DNA of 64,000 nucleotides from Faecalibacterium sp. An121 (lineage in GTDB: Bacteria > Bacillota > Clostridia > Oscillospirales > Ruminococcaceae): contig NZ_NFLM01000013.1 in assembly GCF_002160915.1 (NCBI RefSeq), forward strand, positions 1 to 64,000, written 5' to 3'. Under the pieces are notes generated by a model. It saw only the letters and a list, made by a program, of their open reading frames with translations, ran no database searches and was not told the origin of the DNA. Below, piece after piece: positions 16,030 to 24,451 of the stretch (the stretch's first letter is position 1; each line of letters opens with the position of its first letter). The translations under genes and the position numbers were made by a program.

Positions 16030-17817
16030 TCAGGCGTGGGTGCGGTTGGCGATCTCATCGCAGACCTGCCGGATGAAGGCGTCCAGCTCCATCACGGTGG
16101 TGTCGCCCTTGCGGTCGCGGACCGAGATGTTGCCGGCCTCGGCTTCCTTGGCGCCCAGCACCAGCATATAGGGCACACGGTCCACCTGCTGGGCCTGGCG
16201 GATCTTGTAGCCGATCTTCTCGTTGTCGCTGTCCAGCACTACGCGGATGCCGGCAGAGGCCAGCTTGTCGGTCACTTCGCTGGCGTAGTCGAGGGTCTTT
16301 TCGGACACGGGCAGCACCTTGACCTGGGTGGGGGCCAGCCAGGTGGGGAAGCGGCCCTTGGTCTCCTCGATCAGGTAGGCCATGAAGCGGTCGATGGAGC
16401 CCAGGATGGCGCGGTGCAGCACCACGGGGGTCTTTTCGGTGCCGTCGGTGTCCACATAGGTCAGGTGGAACTTGGCGGGCAGGCAGAAGTCCAGCTGGCA
16501 GGTGGACAGGGTGTACTCGGCGCCCACAGCGGGCTTGACGTTGACGTCCAGCTTGGGGCCATAGAAAGCGGCCTCGCCGATCTCCTCGGTGAAGTCGATG
16601 CCCAGCTCGGTCAGCACCTCCCGCAGGGCGGTCTCGGCGTGATCCCACATGGCGTCGTCGTCGTGGTATTTCTTCTTGTCGTTGGGGTCCCGCAGGCTGA
16701 GCACGCAGCGATAGTCGGTGATGCCGAAGTCCCGGTACACCTCAAAGATCAGGTCGCAGACGTTGGCTACCTCGCTCTTGATCTGGCTGGGGGTGACGAA
16801 CAGATGGGCGTCGTTCTGGCAGAAGTGGCGGCCGCGCTCGATGCCCTTCAGGGTGCCGCTGGCCTCGTAACGGAAGTCATGGGCGATCTCGCCGATGCGG
16901 ATGGGCAGCTGCCGGTAGGAGTGGGGACGGTTGGCGTAGATCATCATGTGGTGGGGGCAGTTCATGGGGCGCAGCACATAGCTCTCGCCCTCCATCTCCA
17001 TGGCGGGGAACATATTCTCCCGGTAGTGGTCCCAGTGGCCGGAGGTCTTGTAGAGGTTGACGGTGCCCACGCAGGGGGTCATGACGTGCTGGTAGCCGCG
17101 GGCACGCTCTTTGGCCTTGATATAGTTTTCCAGCTCCTGCCAGACCACATAGCCGTTGGGCAGGAACATGGGCAGGCCGCGGCCCACCAGGTCGTCGGTC
17201 ATGAACAGCTGCATTTCCTTGCCGATCTTGCGGTGATCCCGGGCGCGGGCCTCCTCCTGCTGCTTCTCCCAGGCATCCAGCTCTTCCTGGGTGCGGAAGG
17301 CCACGCCGTTGATGCGGGTCAGCATCTGGTTTTCCTTGTCGCCCTTCCAGTAGGCGCCCGACTGCTGGGTGATCTTGAAGGCTTTCAGGCCCTTGGTGTA
17401 GGTCAGGTGGGGTCCGATGCACATATCAACGTACTCGCCCTGCTGGAAGAAGCTGATCTCGGCGTCCTCGGGCAGGTCGCCGATGTGCTCCACCTTGAAC
17501 TTCTCCTTGCGCTCCTCCATCAGCTGGATGGCCTGGGGGCGGGGCAGGATGAAGGGCTTGATGGCCAGGTTCTCCTTGGTGATCTTGCGCATCTCCTTTT
17601 CGATGGCAGCCAGATCCTCGTCGGAGAGCTTTTTGTCACCCAGGTCTACATCGTAGTAGAAACCGTTGTCGGTGGCGGGGCCGTAGCCAAAGTCAGCCTC
17701 GGGATAGAGGCGCTTGATGGCCTGGGCCATGATGTGGGCGGCGGTGTGACGCAGGACGTGCAGTTCCTGGTCCTGGGGGCACTCGGCAACGGTGCCGTCT
17801 TTGTAGATGATCTTCAT
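16030..17817 (-). CDS. thrS: Threonyl-tRNA synthetase
   Basis: This 595-aa class II synthetase charges tRNA-Thr. The editing/second-additional domain begins almost at once with HTAAH (24-28), and the catalytic core follows with motif 2 and zinc-ligand context RPMNCPHHMMIY and LRPMN. The C-terminal anticodon-binding domain starts near APTQVKVLPV. It is shorter than the common ~640-aa form because only about 20 residues precede the editing domain, so the usual N-terminal TGS domain is missing or vestigial. The minus-strand leader contains a T-box and terminator, so expression should respond to uncharged tRNA-Thr. Confidence 0.95.
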   Translation of the reverse strand: MKIIYKDGTVAECPQDQELHVLRHTAAHIMAQAIKRLYPEADFGYGPATDNGFYYDVDLGDKKLSDEDLAAIEKEMRKITKENLAIKPFILPRPQAIQLMEERKEKFKVEHIGDLPEDAEISFFQQGEYVDMCIGPHLTYTKGLKAFKITQQSGAYWKGDKENQMLTRINGVAFRTQEELDAWEKQQEEARARDHRKIGKEMQLFMTDDLVGRGLPMFLPNGYVVWQELENYIKAKERARGYQHVMTPCVGTVNLYKTSGHWDHYRENMFPAMEMEGESYVLRPMNCPHHMMIYANRPHSYRQLPIRIGEIAHDFRYEASGTLKGIERGRHFCQNDAHLFVTPSQIKSEVANVCDLIFEVYRDFGITDYRCVLSLRDPNDKKKYHDDDAMWDHAETALREVLTELGIDFTEEIGEAAFYGPKLDVNVKPAVGAEYTLSTCQLDFCLPAKFHLTYVDTDGTEKTPVVLHRAILGSIDRFMAYLIEETKGRFPTWLAPTQVKVLPVSEKTLDYASEVTDKLASAGIRVVLDSDNEKIGYKIRQAQQVDRVPYMLVLGAKEAEAGNISVRDRKGDTTVMELDAFIRQVCDEIANRTHA

Positions 17818-17851
17818 GGCGGTTTTCCTTTCTTCTCGGGTTCAAAAATAA

Positions 17852-18276
17852 ACAAAAAGACGCTTCATCCCGCAGACAGCCTACACGGGATGAAGCGCCG
17901 GTATCCACATTTGGCCGGACCGCTCCACGGTTCCACCCGAATTGCGCAGCCCTGGGGCCGCGCCTCTCGCTGTGCTGTAACGGGCACGCCCGGCAGAGGT
18001 TCGCCTCTGCGCTCCGCGGTGGTAAGGGGCGGCCGGACGCCGGGCTGCTTGCAGCACGCCGCGCCTGCGGCGGCAGCCCTCTCTGCTGTGTCCAGGATCC
18101 GCTCCTGATGGTCCGCATCCAAGGGGGCTGCGCCCCCTCGCGCTTTGACAGGATGAAACTGGGATGTATCGGAGAAGCCGCCCGCAAGGCTGGACGAACG
18201 CCGGGAAGGTGCAGATGCACTGCTTCCCCGGCAGAACAGGGCGGAGCAGGGGCGTTTTCGGATACAGCCTGTGGTG
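17852..18276 (-). promoter_or_regulatory. T-box leader of thrS with terminator
   Basis: Reading the minus strand, the conserved T-box sequence GGGTGGAACCGTGG lies at about 17925-17938. It is followed by a terminator, GGCGCTTCATCCCG paired with CGGGATGAAGCGTC (17859-17899), and a TTTTTGTTT tract ending near 17852. Upstream, CAGAGAGG resembles the conserved stem I element. The leader is about 400 nt, long for a T-box, with several GC-rich inserted hairpins. Threonine specificity is inferred from the downstream gene; I did not fix the specifier codon. Confidence 0.85.
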
Positions 18277-18305
18277 ATTGTAGCACACCTGCGGCAAAAA
18301 TGCAA
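18277..18305 (-). promoter_or_regulatory. Promoter of the thrS T-box transcript
   Basis: On the minus strand TTGCAT (18300-18305) and TACAAT (18277-18282) are spaced 17 bp apart, immediately upstream of the T-box leader. Confidence 0.7.
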
Positions 18306-18331
18306 GCGGCAGCCTTGGCCGAGACACAAAA

Positions 18332-18547
18332 CAGCCCCTGTCAGGCCGGAGAAGGCGGGGGACAGGGGCTGCTTTGCTTTGTGCATCTGGTAAAAGGAAA
18401 GAAAAAGAAGAAGGAGAATGCCCTGCGCGCCGCGCCCGTGTGGCAGGGCGGCCTGCCGCTGAGAGAGCCCTCTATCCTCTCCCAACGGGGGCGTATGGGC
18501 AGCGGAAAGCAAAAAGGCGCTCACAGACCTTGTCTGTAAGCGCCTTT
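18332..18547 (-). terminator. Two hairpins downstream of the DUF1622 gene
   Basis: Hairpin 1 (18513-18547) pairs AAGGCGCT-ACAGAC arms with one mismatch and gives TTTTTGC on the minus strand; it is a good terminator for the gene at 18667-19146. Hairpin 2 (CAGCCCCTGTC 18332-18342 with GACAGGGGCTG 18361-18371) gives TTTTGTG on the minus strand and may insulate the thrS promoter. The 130 bases between them show no gene. Confidence 0.65.
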
Positions 18548-18666
18548 GCTTTCCACGATGCCAGTATAGCCCGCTTTGTAGGAAATGTCAAGGAGAGACG
18601 GCAGATTTTGTCTGATTCCACAGCGCTTCCAAAAAAGGCCGCTGCTGGTCCGTCAAAATGCCAAAA

Positions 18667-19146
18667 TCACTCCCCGCGGCTGCCGGGGTCCTGGTTCTGG
18701 CCGCCGTCCCGGTCCTGCCAGGGCCACACAAAGGCGCGGGACTGGCGCACGGCGCGCTGTTCGGCCCGGTGCTCGTCCCGCTTGGCCTCGGCCCGTTCGG
18801 CCCGTTCCGACCGCATTTCCACCCGCAGCAAAATGCTCATCAGGGCGCGGGAACCGAAGGTGGCCACCAGCAAAAGCACCGCATCCAGGCTGGGCAGCAG
18901 GATGGTCTTGGACACCTCGGCCGCCATCAGGAATTCCAGGGCGGTGATCAGGCCGGTGCTCATCTCGAGGTGGTAGTCGTAGTCATCATGGAACAGCACC
19001 ACCCGCATGTAGTGGTAGGTGGTGCGCAGCAGGCTGACCACGATGATCAGCAGGCCGATCAGCTCGGCAATGCCCGAGATGAGGGGGACGGCCACCGCCA
19101 GGGCGGTATCCATCCCGATATCCATTTGCTCCAGCAGGTGCAGCAT
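18667..19146 (-). CDS. DUF1622-family membrane protein
   Basis: This 159-aa protein has three hydrophobic segments (~17-40, ~65-85, ~90-110), the motif EMSTGLITALEFLMAAEVSKTIL, and a charged cytoplasmic tail rich in Glu/Arg. This is the pattern of the DUF1622 family of small inner-membrane proteins. Function unknown. ATG at 19146 has AAAGGAG 8 nt upstream. It is just downstream of the RpiB-like gene and probably in the same transcript. Confidence 0.8.
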   Translation of the reverse strand: MLHLLEQMDIGMDTALAVAVPLISGIAELIGLLIIVVSLLRTTYHYMRVVLFHDDYDYHLEMSTGLITALEFLMAAEVSKTILLPSLDAVLLLVATFGSRALMSILLRVEMRSERAERAEAKRDEHRAEQRAVRQSRAFVWPWQDRDGGQNQDPGSRGE

Positions 19147-19170
19147 GGGGGCGGCTCCTTTCAAAAGGGG

Positions 19171-19809
19171 TTAGTCCAGCAGGGTCTTGACGTAGTCGGC
19201 CAGGGCCTGGTCCTTGCAGGCGGGGAAGAACAGCTGGCTGAACTGCTCGCCGGCCACGGCGCCCTTGACCAGATCCTGATCGAGGCTCTTCAGGCAGTCG
19301 ATGAGGGGACGGAAGGTCTGGGCCCGCACCCCGTCCAGGATCTTCTTGTTCCGCTGCTCGGGCTCCCGGCGCTCTTTGGGGTAGCCCTGGCCGTGGCCAA
19401 AGCCGAACAGCTTCTCGAAGATGTACTCCAGGTTGAGCTCACCGCCCCAGCCAAAGCCTTTGGCAAAGGGCAGGGCCACGGCGTTGCCGTCGTTGACGTG
19501 GGCGAAGGTGTAGGCGTCCACAGGGTCCTCCACATGGCCGCACAGCACCCCGGGGAAGCTGTTCAGAGCCAGCATGGCGCCCTCGCCGGTGCCGCAGCCG
19601 GTGACTACATAATCGGCGGCGCCGCTGTTGAGCAGGATGGCGGCCAGGATGCCGTTCTGGACATAGGTCAGCTGGGCGGCGTCATCGGCGGCGTACATGC
19701 CGTAGTTGACCACTTCGTGGCCCATGGGCTCCACCGCCTTTTTGAGGGCGGCCAGGATGATGCCGTTCTTGGCGGCCTGGCTGTTTTCGTTGATAAGCGC
19801 GATCTTCAT
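19171..19809 (-). CDS. RpiB/LacA/LacB-family sugar-phosphate isomerase
   Basis: This 212-aa protein has the family signature VTGCGTGEG (69-77), with Cys72 in the position of the catalytic Cys of RpiB, and an N-terminal MKIALINENSQAAKNG in place of the usual IGSDHAG-like strand. It likely interconverts aldose and ketose phosphates, but the altered N-terminus and longer C-terminus mean ribose-5-phosphate should not be assumed. ATG at 19809 has GGAGG 9 nt upstream. It is followed by the DUF1622 gene on the same strand. Confidence 0.82.
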   Translation of the reverse strand: MKIALINENSQAAKNGIILAALKKAVEPMGHEVVNYGMYAADDAAQLTYVQNGILAAILLNSGAADYVVTGCGTGEGAMLALNSFPGVLCGHVEDPVDAYTFAHVNDGNAVALPFAKGFGWGGELNLEYIFEKLFGFGHGQGYPKERREPEQRNKKILDGVRAQTFRPLIDCLKSLDQDLVKGAVAGEQFSQLFFPACKDQALADYVKTLLD

Positions 19810-19924
19810 CAGGATGAACCTCCGTTTTCTCCCTGCAGTCCGGCCGGACGGCGGGCCGCAGCTGAAACTTTTGCATACATCTCTCAGTGTACCGGTTTTG
19901 GGCCGGAAAGTCAATGGACCTCCC

Positions 19925-19957
19925 AAAAAGGCCGCCGCCCTTTGGGCGGGCGGCGGC
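19925..19957 (-). terminator. Terminator of the small Cys-rich peptide gene
   Basis: On the minus strand, GC-only arms (CCGCCGCCGCCC... with GGGCGGCGGCC) close on AAA and are followed by TTTTTGGG. It lies 9 bp after the stop of the 73-aa gene. Confidence 0.75.
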
Positions 19958-19965
19958 GGATGCGG

Positions 19966-20187
19966 TCACGGCTGGTCCGGGTCTGCGTAGTAGGGGCAGT
20001 CCAGGCCCAGGGCGCACAGCTGGATGTGGCGGCGCTGCCACGGGCAGTCGGGCGCCTGGGGCGGACGGCAGCCATGGCCGTGGCCCTGGCGGCGTCCGCC
20101 ATGGCAGCAGCCGCCGGTGACGGCGGCCAGCTCCTCCGGCCGCAGGGACGTGCTGCCGGCAGGCAGATGCAGCGAAGAAAATGCCAT
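19966..20187 (-). CDS. Small Cys-rich peptide with double-glycine-type leader
   Basis: This 73-aa protein starts MAFSSLHLPAGSTSLRPEEL. The segment LRPEELAAVTGG resembles the class II bacteriocin/ABC-exported peptide leader (LxxEELxxVxGG), which is cut after GG by a C39 peptidase. The predicted remainder (~46 aa) has five Cys, several His and Gly-rich stretches (CCHGG, HGHGC). GGAGG lies 8 nt before the ATG, and the gene has its own promoter and terminator, so it is a real expressed unit. No C39 exporter or maturation enzyme is seen nearby. Alternatives are a metal-binding peptide or a false leader match. Confidence 0.6.
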   Translation of the reverse strand: MAFSSLHLPAGSTSLRPEELAAVTGGCCHGGRRQGHGHGCRPPQAPDCPWQRRHIQLCALGLDCPYYADPDQP

Positions 20188-20211
20188 ACAAAACGCCTCC
20201 TTCCTGTCTCT

Positions 20212-20240
20212 ATTATATCGGTTTGCGGCCGGCGCCGCAA
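20212..20240 (-). promoter_or_regulatory. Promoter of the small Cys-rich peptide gene
   Basis: On the minus strand TTGCGG (20235-20240) and consensus TATAAT (20212-20217) are 17 bp apart, 25 bp before the start codon. Confidence 0.75.
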
Positions 20241-20317
20241 GGGGATGAGGGCAGAAAAACGCCCCGCCGACCGGCGTCTAAAAAAGGACGTAACGTATGA
20301 AAAATCCTGGGCCTTGA

Positions 20318-20346
20318 TTGACACATCCCGCCCCCTGTGATAGAAT
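20318..20346 (+). promoter_or_regulatory. Promoter of the Tat lipoprotein gene
   Basis: Consensus TTGACA (20318-20323) and TAGAAT (20341-20346) are spaced 17 bp apart, 77 bp upstream of the start codon. Confidence 0.8.
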
Positions 20347-20422
20347 CAAACCAGGATCAAAATGCTGCCGCAGCCGTCTTTGGGGCCGGGGCGGCGTATC
20401 AAATGTGAAGGAGGACATCCCT

Positions 20423-21109
20423 ATGTCTTGCAAGATCTCCCGCAGAAACTTTATGAGGTGCGCCGGCATAGGCGCCCTGGCCCTGGCGTCCAGCAGCCTT
20501 TTGGGCGGATGCACCCGCTTTGATACCGAATATGGCCTGAACGAAGTGGCATCCTGGACCGACAAGAAGGGCGGCACGTTCACCATGGCCATCACCCAGG
20601 CGCGGGAGATCACCGCGGGCCGCAACGAGGACCTGGCGGAGAATTTCCAGCTCAAGATCGACGACAACCAGCGGTATGTCTATCTGCACATCGAGGTGAA
20701 CAACAACACCGGCGAGGAGATCGAGCTGTACAACAAGCGGTACAACATCGACTGGTTCGAGCGGAACTACACCGACGAGGTGATCCGCGACCACTTCTAT
20801 GAGTCGGAGGAGGATGCCGATGTGCGGACCACCTATCCCAACGCCAACAAGATGGTGGACGCGCCGGCCGTGCTGTGGGCCTACAACAACGGCCTGTACC
20901 TCAACGGCCGGGGCAATTTCGGCGTAGTCTGCTACACCGGCACCGCCGGCGAGCCCCGGGAGGACCAGACCTGGGCCGACATCCCCGAGGGCGCATCCTA
21001 CCTCGACTGCATCGGTCAGATCACCGAGAACCTCCAGACCTTCCGTCTGGTCTACCGTCTGGCCGGCCAGGAAGTCAACTTCGTGCTGTATCCCTCCCAG
21101 TTCGCCTGA
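20423..21109 (+). CDS. Tat-exported lipoprotein of unknown function
   Basis: This 228-aa protein has a twin-arginine signal (SRRNFMR at ~6-12), a hydrophobic stretch and a lipobox LLGGC at ~26-30. It is therefore predicted to be exported folded and lipid-anchored outside. The mature part is rich in beta structure (VYLHIEVNNNTGEEIELYN, reminiscent of DUF4352-like immunoglobulin folds) with a C-terminal VNFVLYPSQF. ATG at 20423 has GAAGGAGG 8 nt upstream. It is monocistronic between its own promoter and terminator. A ligand cannot be assigned. Confidence 0.78.
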   Translation: MSCKISRRNFMRCAGIGALALASSSLLGGCTRFDTEYGLNEVASWTDKKGGTFTMAITQAREITAGRNEDLAENFQLKIDDNQRYVYLHIEVNNNTGEEIELYNKRYNIDWFERNYTDEVIRDHFYESEEDADVRTTYPNANKMVDAPAVLWAYNNGLYLNGRGNFGVVCYTGTAGEPREDQTWADIPEGASYLDCIGQITENLQTFRLVYRLAGQEVNFVLYPSQFA

Positions 21110-21135
21110 GGCGGGGACCATCCCAAACATATACA

Positions 21136-21184
21136 AACACCGGGCTGCTGCGGGGCGTCATCCCCCGGCGGCCCGGTGTTTTTG
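21136..21184. terminator. Terminator after the Tat lipoprotein gene
   Basis: AACACCGGGC (21136-21145) pairs perfectly with GCCCGGTGTT (21171-21180), followed by TTTGTC. It sits between convergent genes and may serve both. Confidence 0.8.
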
Positions 21185-22189
21185 TCATTTGTCCCTGTCC
21201 TCCCGGCTGCCGGGGCCGCGCCCGCCCTGGAGCTGGCGGCGCAGAGCGTCCAGCGAGAGGCGGCGGCTGCCATGGCGCAGCCGCGGGAAGGCGTTCAGCA
21301 GGCGGCCGGGGCTGAAGGGGCCGCGGCGCTGCAGCTGCGCCTGGAGCTGGGCCTGCATCTCCTCCGCGCGGGCCTCCAGCTCGGCCGCCAGGCGGGCCAG
21401 CCGCTGCTGCTGTTCGGTGCCGCTGGGCAGGGCCATCCGGGCGGCCTGGATGGCCTCCTCCGCCTTGGCGCGAGCGGCCCGGGTCATCTGGCGCATCTCA
21501 TGGACCGACAGCCTGGCCCCGGCGGTGCGCAGTTCGGCCCCCGCCAGCTTGAGCTGCAGCCGGCTCTCGTCCAGCTTTTGGTCGGCGTCCATGGCGGTGG
21601 AACCGATCAGCCCGGTCATGGCGTCGCTGACGGCGTGGATGCCGTCGGCGATCTTTTCCAGGGCCTCCAGTTCGGCGGCCAGGCCGGCTGCGGCGATGGT
21701 GGTGGCCACCAGATCCGCGGCGTACACCAGGTACAGCGCGCCGATGAGGACCCACCCCGGGGTGACGGGCACAAAGTCCACCAGGGCGGCCACCGTGGGG
21801 TGCACCAGCTTCATCACAAACACCGCCCCCAGCCCCCAGTACAGGGAGAACTCCAGGCAGATGTAGCCCCCGAGGTTGAAGGGCCGGTCGGTGTAGTCCC
21901 ACCAGCGGGTGTGGTACAGGCGGTAGAGCACCCAGCCTCCCGCCAGCTCGATGAGGCTGGGGATGAGCATCCCGCCGGCAAACAGAAGCAGGTTGTTGTC
22001 CAGGACCGGACGGAGCAAAAACAGGAGGGCCAGCATCCCGAAGCCGTAGATGGGGCAGACGGGCCCGTTCAAAAATCCGCGGTTGACCAGCTTGCCGGTG
22101 GTGACGGCGGCATAGGCCACCTCGACGCACCACCCCAGGCAGGAGTAGATCAGAAAATAGGCTGCGATCTGATAAAAGGTGAAGGGCAT
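21185..22189 (-). CDS. CmpB-like (PF06541) multi-pass membrane protein
   Basis: The N-terminal ~175 residues of this 334-aa protein contain about five hydrophobic segments. They also carry the family pattern GWCVEVAYAAVTTGKLVNRG and GPVCPIYGFG of the CmpB / putative ABC transporter permease family. The C-terminal ~150 residues are a long, Arg/Gln/Ala-rich helical or coiled-coil cytoplasmic tail. GGGAGG lies 7 nt before the ATG. It is 36 bp downstream of trmB on the same strand. Transport function is only a family label. Confidence 0.82.
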   Translation of the reverse strand: MPFTFYQIAAYFLIYSCLGWCVEVAYAAVTTGKLVNRGFLNGPVCPIYGFGMLALLFLLRPVLDNNLLLFAGGMLIPSLIELAGGWVLYRLYHTRWWDYTDRPFNLGGYICLEFSLYWGLGAVFVMKLVHPTVAALVDFVPVTPGWVLIGALYLVYAADLVATTIAAAGLAAELEALEKIADGIHAVSDAMTGLIGSTAMDADQKLDESRLQLKLAGAELRTAGARLSVHEMRQMTRAARAKAEEAIQAARMALPSGTEQQQRLARLAAELEARAEEMQAQLQAQLQRRGPFSPGRLLNAFPRLRHGSRRLSLDALRRQLQGGRGPGSREDRDK

Positions 22190-22225
22190 GGCGTGCCTCC
22201 CGTAGCAAGGTGTGTGGGGATCGGG

Positions 22226-22966
22226 TCAGTCCCCGCTGCCGGGGACGGGTCCTTCGGGGGCGGCCCGGCGCTTGGGCTCCACCCAGGTGACGCTGTCCGG
22301 CCCGGGCAGCTTGCGGGCGATGAGGGCCTTGATCTGGATGCCCATTTCGGTGAACATCCCCTCGTGTTCGGTGCGGATGTTCCAGGCGGGCTCGTCCTGG
22401 TGCAGGTCGTACGTCTGCCAGGTGATCTCGTACCCCGCCGCAGGGAAATAGCCCAGGCTGTCCCGGAACAGATCGTCGTCGTCGGTCTTGAAATAGACCT
22501 CGCCCCCGTCGGCTAAAAAGTCCCGGTACTGGATCAGCTGCCGGGGATGGGTCAGCCGGTGCTTGTTGGAGGAGGCGTTTTTGCTCCAGGGGTTGCAGAA
22601 ATTGATATAGATCCGGCTGACCGTGTCCTCGGGGGAAAGGATGGTGCGGATCCGCTCGATGTCCACGCTCATGATCCGCACGTTGTCGATGGGGCGGCCG
22701 GCGGCGGCGTAGGCGGCCTCGATCTTCCGCTTGGCCAGGATCAGCACCTTGTCGGTGATGTCGATGCCCAGGTAGTTGTTTTCGGGGTGGGCGGCGGCCA
22801 GCTGGGAGATGAACCCTCCCTTGCCGCAGCCCAGCTCCAGGACCAGAGGCTGCTGGGGCCGGGCAAACTGCTGGTGCCACTGGCCCTGCAGGTGGAAGGG
22901 GTCGTGGATGTGGAAATCGGCGGCCAGAAGCTCTGCCCGCGCGTAAGGCTTGAAACGCATGCGCAT
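22226..22966 (-). CDS. trmB: tRNA (guanine-N7-)-methyltransferase
   Basis: This 246-aa SAM-dependent enzyme makes m7G46 in tRNA. The SAM-binding motif is LELGCGKGGF at ~43-52. The family signature appears as YINFCNPWSKNASSNKHRLT, a variant of the usual NFSDPWPKKRHxKRRL. ILAKRKIE and the C-terminal NIRTEHEGMF are also typical. AAGGAG lies upstream of the ATG. It is flanked on the same strand by the AlaX-like gene (upstream) and the CmpB-like gene. Confidence 0.92.
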   Translation of the reverse strand: MRMRFKPYARAELLAADFHIHDPFHLQGQWHQQFARPQQPLVLELGCGKGGFISQLAAAHPENNYLGIDITDKVLILAKRKIEAAYAAAGRPIDNVRIMSVDIERIRTILSPEDTVSRIYINFCNPWSKNASSNKHRLTHPRQLIQYRDFLADGGEVYFKTDDDDLFRDSLGYFPAAGYEITWQTYDLHQDEPAWNIRTEHEGMFTEMGIQIKALIARKLPGPDSVTWVEPKRRAAPEGPVPGSGD

Positions 22967-23002
22967 GGTGTTTTGTTCTCCTTGTCGTATCGCAAATAAG
23001 AT

Positions 23003-24181
23003 TCAGCGGCCCGCCAGGAAGGCGGCCACATCCTGGGCCTGTCCGGCGCAGCTGCCCTGGCAGATGGCGGGCTTGCCCCCGCCCCGGCCCGCAAAGGCGG
23101 CGTTGAGGGCTTTGACCAGGGGGCGGACATCCCCCTCCCGGCGGGCCAGGCAGTAGCCGCAGCCCTTTTCGGTGGGGGTCAGGGCGGCGCACAGGCCGTC
23201 GGTGGCCTGGGTCAGCCGCAGGGCCAGCCGGTGCAGCCCGTCGGGGTCCAGGCCGGGCACCAGACGGATGGCGTCCTCGTGGGGGTCCGCCGCTTCCGCC
23301 AGGGCGTCAAACAGCTGGCTGCACACCCCATAGTGGAGGTACTGCAGGTCGGTCAGCTCTTTGTGCATCCGGCGCACCGCGTTGGCGGTCTCGGCGGGCT
23401 TGGCGCTCAGCTCGGCCACGATCTGGCTCTGACGAGCCTGCATGGCCTGCATCCCGGCCAGGGCCCGCGCCCCGCACAGCACCGCCAGGCGCATGCCGCC
23501 CTTGTAGTGCTCCGCCGAGACGATCTTGATCAGACCCACCTGGCCGGTGGTGGCGGTGTGGGTGCCGCAGCAGGCGCATACATCCGCCCCGGGGATGGTG
23601 ACGATCCGCACCTGGCCCTGGATCTCCTTTTTGCTGCGGTAGGACATATGCGCCAGCTGCCGGGGGTCGGGATAGCTGACCTGCACCGGCAGATCCTGCC
23701 AGACAAAGCGGTTGGCCTCGGTCTCGGCCTGCAGCAGACCCTCGGGGCTGATGGGGACGCTGGTGTCCATCCGCACCGCCTCGCTGCCGATGTGGAAGCC
23801 CACGTTCTCGGCGCCGAACAGCCGGTGCAGGGTGCCCGACAGGATGTGTTCGCCGGTGTGCTGCTGCATCTTGTCGAACCGCCAGTCCCAGTCGATCTGC
23901 TGGGTCACCTCGGCCCCGGGGACGGCGGCGGGGGGCAAAGCGTCCACCCGGTGCCAGATCACCCCGTCCTTTTCGTGGACATCGGTGACGGCAAGGCGGG
24001 CGCCGTCCGGCAGGGTCAGGGTGCCACGGTCGGCGGGCTGGCCGCCCCCCTCGGGATAAAAGACGGTGCCCTCAAAGGCGATGCGGCCTCCGCCCCCCGG
24101 CAGGGGCTCTGCGGCCAGGATGAGGGAGGACGCCCGGGTGCGATAGGCGTCCTGCTGATAGTAGGTTTGGGTGCGGTGCAT
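23003..24181 (-). CDS. Alanyl-tRNA editing protein (AlaX-L type)
   Basis: This 392-aa trans-editing enzyme hydrolyses mischarged Ser- or Gly-tRNA-Ala. The zinc site appears as HTGEH (second-additional-domain motif QQHTGEHILSG) and CACCGTH. The C-terminal region ends with a DHHA1-like domain (GGGKPAICQGSC). The N-terminal FYPEGGGQPADRGTL matches AlaRS-like editing domains. No class II aminoacylation core is present. Start ATG at 24181 was chosen by homology (MHRTQTYYQ...); a TTG six bases upstream is possible. The open frame continues far upstream without family resemblance and was cut. Confidence 0.9.
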   Translation of the reverse strand: MHRTQTYYQQDAYRTRASSLILAAEPLPGGGGRIAFEGTVFYPEGGGQPADRGTLTLPDGARLAVTDVHEKDGVIWHRVDALPPAAVPGAEVTQQIDWDWRFDKMQQHTGEHILSGTLHRLFGAENVGFHIGSEAVRMDTSVPISPEGLLQAETEANRFVWQDLPVQVSYPDPRQLAHMSYRSKKEIQGQVRIVTIPGADVCACCGTHTATTGQVGLIKIVSAEHYKGGMRLAVLCGARALAGMQAMQARQSQIVAELSAKPAETANAVRRMHKELTDLQYLHYGVCSQLFDALAEAADPHEDAIRLVPGLDPDGLHRLALRLTQATDGLCAALTPTEKGCGYCLARREGDVRPLVKALNAAFAGRGGGKPAICQGSCAGQAQDVAAFLAGR

Positions 24182-24451
24182 GGTCAATGATCCCCTCTCT
24201 GAATCTGTGACGCGGCCGGGCCGGCCGGCTGCTCTGCAAAGCCCTGCGGGCCGGGCAGATATAACCCAGTATACCACGATTTTTGCCTGTGGAAAATAGC
24301 CAGCAGTTGTGTTATCATAAGAAAAGATGCAGGGTGCGCCCGAAAAGCTGCGATCCGGGGCCCCGGCCGGGCCCGGCGGCCGCTTTGGCGCGCCCCCAGG
24401 CCGCACCTGCAAGCGCTGCGGCGCGTTGAAAAAAGAGAGGAACGGAACATC

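Noticed and set aside
15835-18108. Very long plus-strand open frame opposite thrS
   Set aside because: It is a shadow of the high-GC codons of thrS on the other strand. The composition (Gly/Val/His/Leu-rich) is not protein-like.
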